Under the pieces are notes generated by a model, which saw only the letters and a program-made list of their open reading frames with translations, made no database searches and was not told where the DNA came from. A program made the position numbers and the translations under genes. Shown in pieces: positions 13,014 through 13,499 of a DNA stretch of 13,499 bases (position 1 is the first letter of the stretch; the number at the start of each line of letters is the position of its first letter). Origin of the DNA: an uncultured bacterium (GTDB lineage Bacteria > Verrucomicrobiota > Kiritimatiellia > RFP12 > UBA1067). The DNA lies in NCBI GenBank assembly GCA_900547945.1, contig URIT01000092.1, forward strand, positions 1 to 13,499, read 5' to 3'.

Positions 13014-13499
13014 TCATTTCCCGGTTTCCGTCTTGCCGCCGTCCGCGCACGCGCGCGCGGTCAAAGCCCAGAGCGCGTAGCGGACCCTCGTCGGCTTCGC
13101 CAAAAGCGTCAGGGAGGAAATCGCCTTCCCGGGATGCGGGTTCACCCACTCGTGCGCGTAGACCGTGCGGCCCTCCGCATCCGCCCAGGCGTAGCGCGCA
13201 TCGCCGATGTACCGTCCGTAGGGTGTGTGCCCGGATCCGTTGACGCGCGGATCCACGTCCCCCACGCTCCAGCCGTAGCGCACGGCGAACGACGTCTCGG
13301 AGCCGTCGGCATACGCGACGCGCCACGTGGCGACGGGCAGGCCGAAGAGGGCGTTCCCGTTGAAGGCGCGGCCGTTGAACGCCGCCACGTCGGCAGGTTC
13401 GAGCGCGGCCGTCTGCCAGAAGACGAGCGAACTCGCGCGTCGGCCGACCGCGAGCGCGTGCGGCGCGCCGTCCGCCGCGAGAACGCGCACGCGCGCCGC
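13014..13499 (-). CDS. C-terminal part of an unrecognised protein, possibly a secreted carbohydrate-active enzyme (partial)
   Basis: The frame is open from the window edge to a stop at 13014-13016, showing the last 161 residues of a larger protein. The GTG at 13488-13490 has no evident ribosome-binding site and is probably internal. The fragment looks like an all-beta domain: alternating hydrophobic strands, the segment VRYGWSVGDVDP, a Gly/Tyr-rich stretch (SGHTPYGRYIGDARYAW), and HEWVNPHPGKAISSLTL near the end. NPxPxxxI strands of this kind occur, as I recall, in C-terminal domains of large secreted sugar-active proteins of Planctomycetes and Lentisphaerae. The catalytic part lies outside the window. 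It is 13 bases upstream of the nitrilase gene, so it is likely in the same operon. A glycan-degrading enzyme releasing the sugar handled by the later genes would fit, but this is inference. Confidence 0.7.
   Translation of the reverse strand, partial: AARVRVLAADGAPHALAVGRRASSLVFWQTAALEPADVAAFNGRAFNGNALFGLPVATWRVAYADGSETSFAVRYGWSVGDVDPRVNGSGHTPYGRYIGDARYAWADAEGRTVYAHEWVNPHPGKAISSLTLLAKPTRVRYALWALTARACADGGKTETGK

Overview
The window is GC-rich, tightly packed bacterial DNA. A very long secreted protein of the autotransporter-associated beta-strand repeat type, an SSS-family sodium symporter beside short amino-sugar enzymes, and sodium-pumping decarboxylase subunits together suggest an anaerobic, probably gut-dwelling member of the Verrucomicrobiota / Kiritimatiellota / Lentisphaerota group. 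That placement is inferred from gene style; no marker gene is present.

Layout. Positions 1-723 hold no gene I can support. They contain a 37-bp tandem repeat array (about 56-285), an intrinsic terminator (335-358), an AT-rich island that may hold a promoter, and a GC-rich leader. On the + strand at 724-2642 are two subunits of a biotin-dependent, Na+-translocating decarboxylase: a fused gamma/biotin-carrier protein and the membrane beta subunit. The carboxyltransferase alpha subunit is not in the window. Everything from 2639 to the right edge is coded on the - strand and meets the decarboxylase genes tail to tail with interlocked stop codons.

In the direction of transcription (right to left) the - strand starts with the C-terminal end of an unrecognised protein (13499-13014). 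Then come a secreted nitrilase-family amidohydrolase (13000-11867), a NagB-type glucosamine-6-phosphate deaminase (11870-11127), an SSS Na+/solute symporter (11122-9608) and a short NagA-type N-acetylglucosamine-6-phosphate deacetylase (9611-8658). These are joined by two ATGA overlaps and gaps of 4 and 13 nt, so they form one operon for taking up and degrading an N-acetylated amino sugar. It is followed by the 1458-residue repeat-rich secreted protein (8378-4002) and a secreted, probably alpha-helical-toroid protein (3784-2639). No sugar kinase is visible.

The most unusual feature is a pair of related fold-back intergenic elements, A (3788-3999) and B (about 8505-8671). They share terminal inverted repeats and a core sequence and lie in opposite orientations. 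B can fold into an 18-bp perfect stem enclosing two further hairpins, and it supplies the stop codon and last codons of the nagA-like gene. One end of A supplies the ribosome-binding site of the 3784 gene, and its other end lies 2 nt from the stop of the large repeat protein. A run of ten G in the leader of the large surface-type gene is a possible phase-variation tract.
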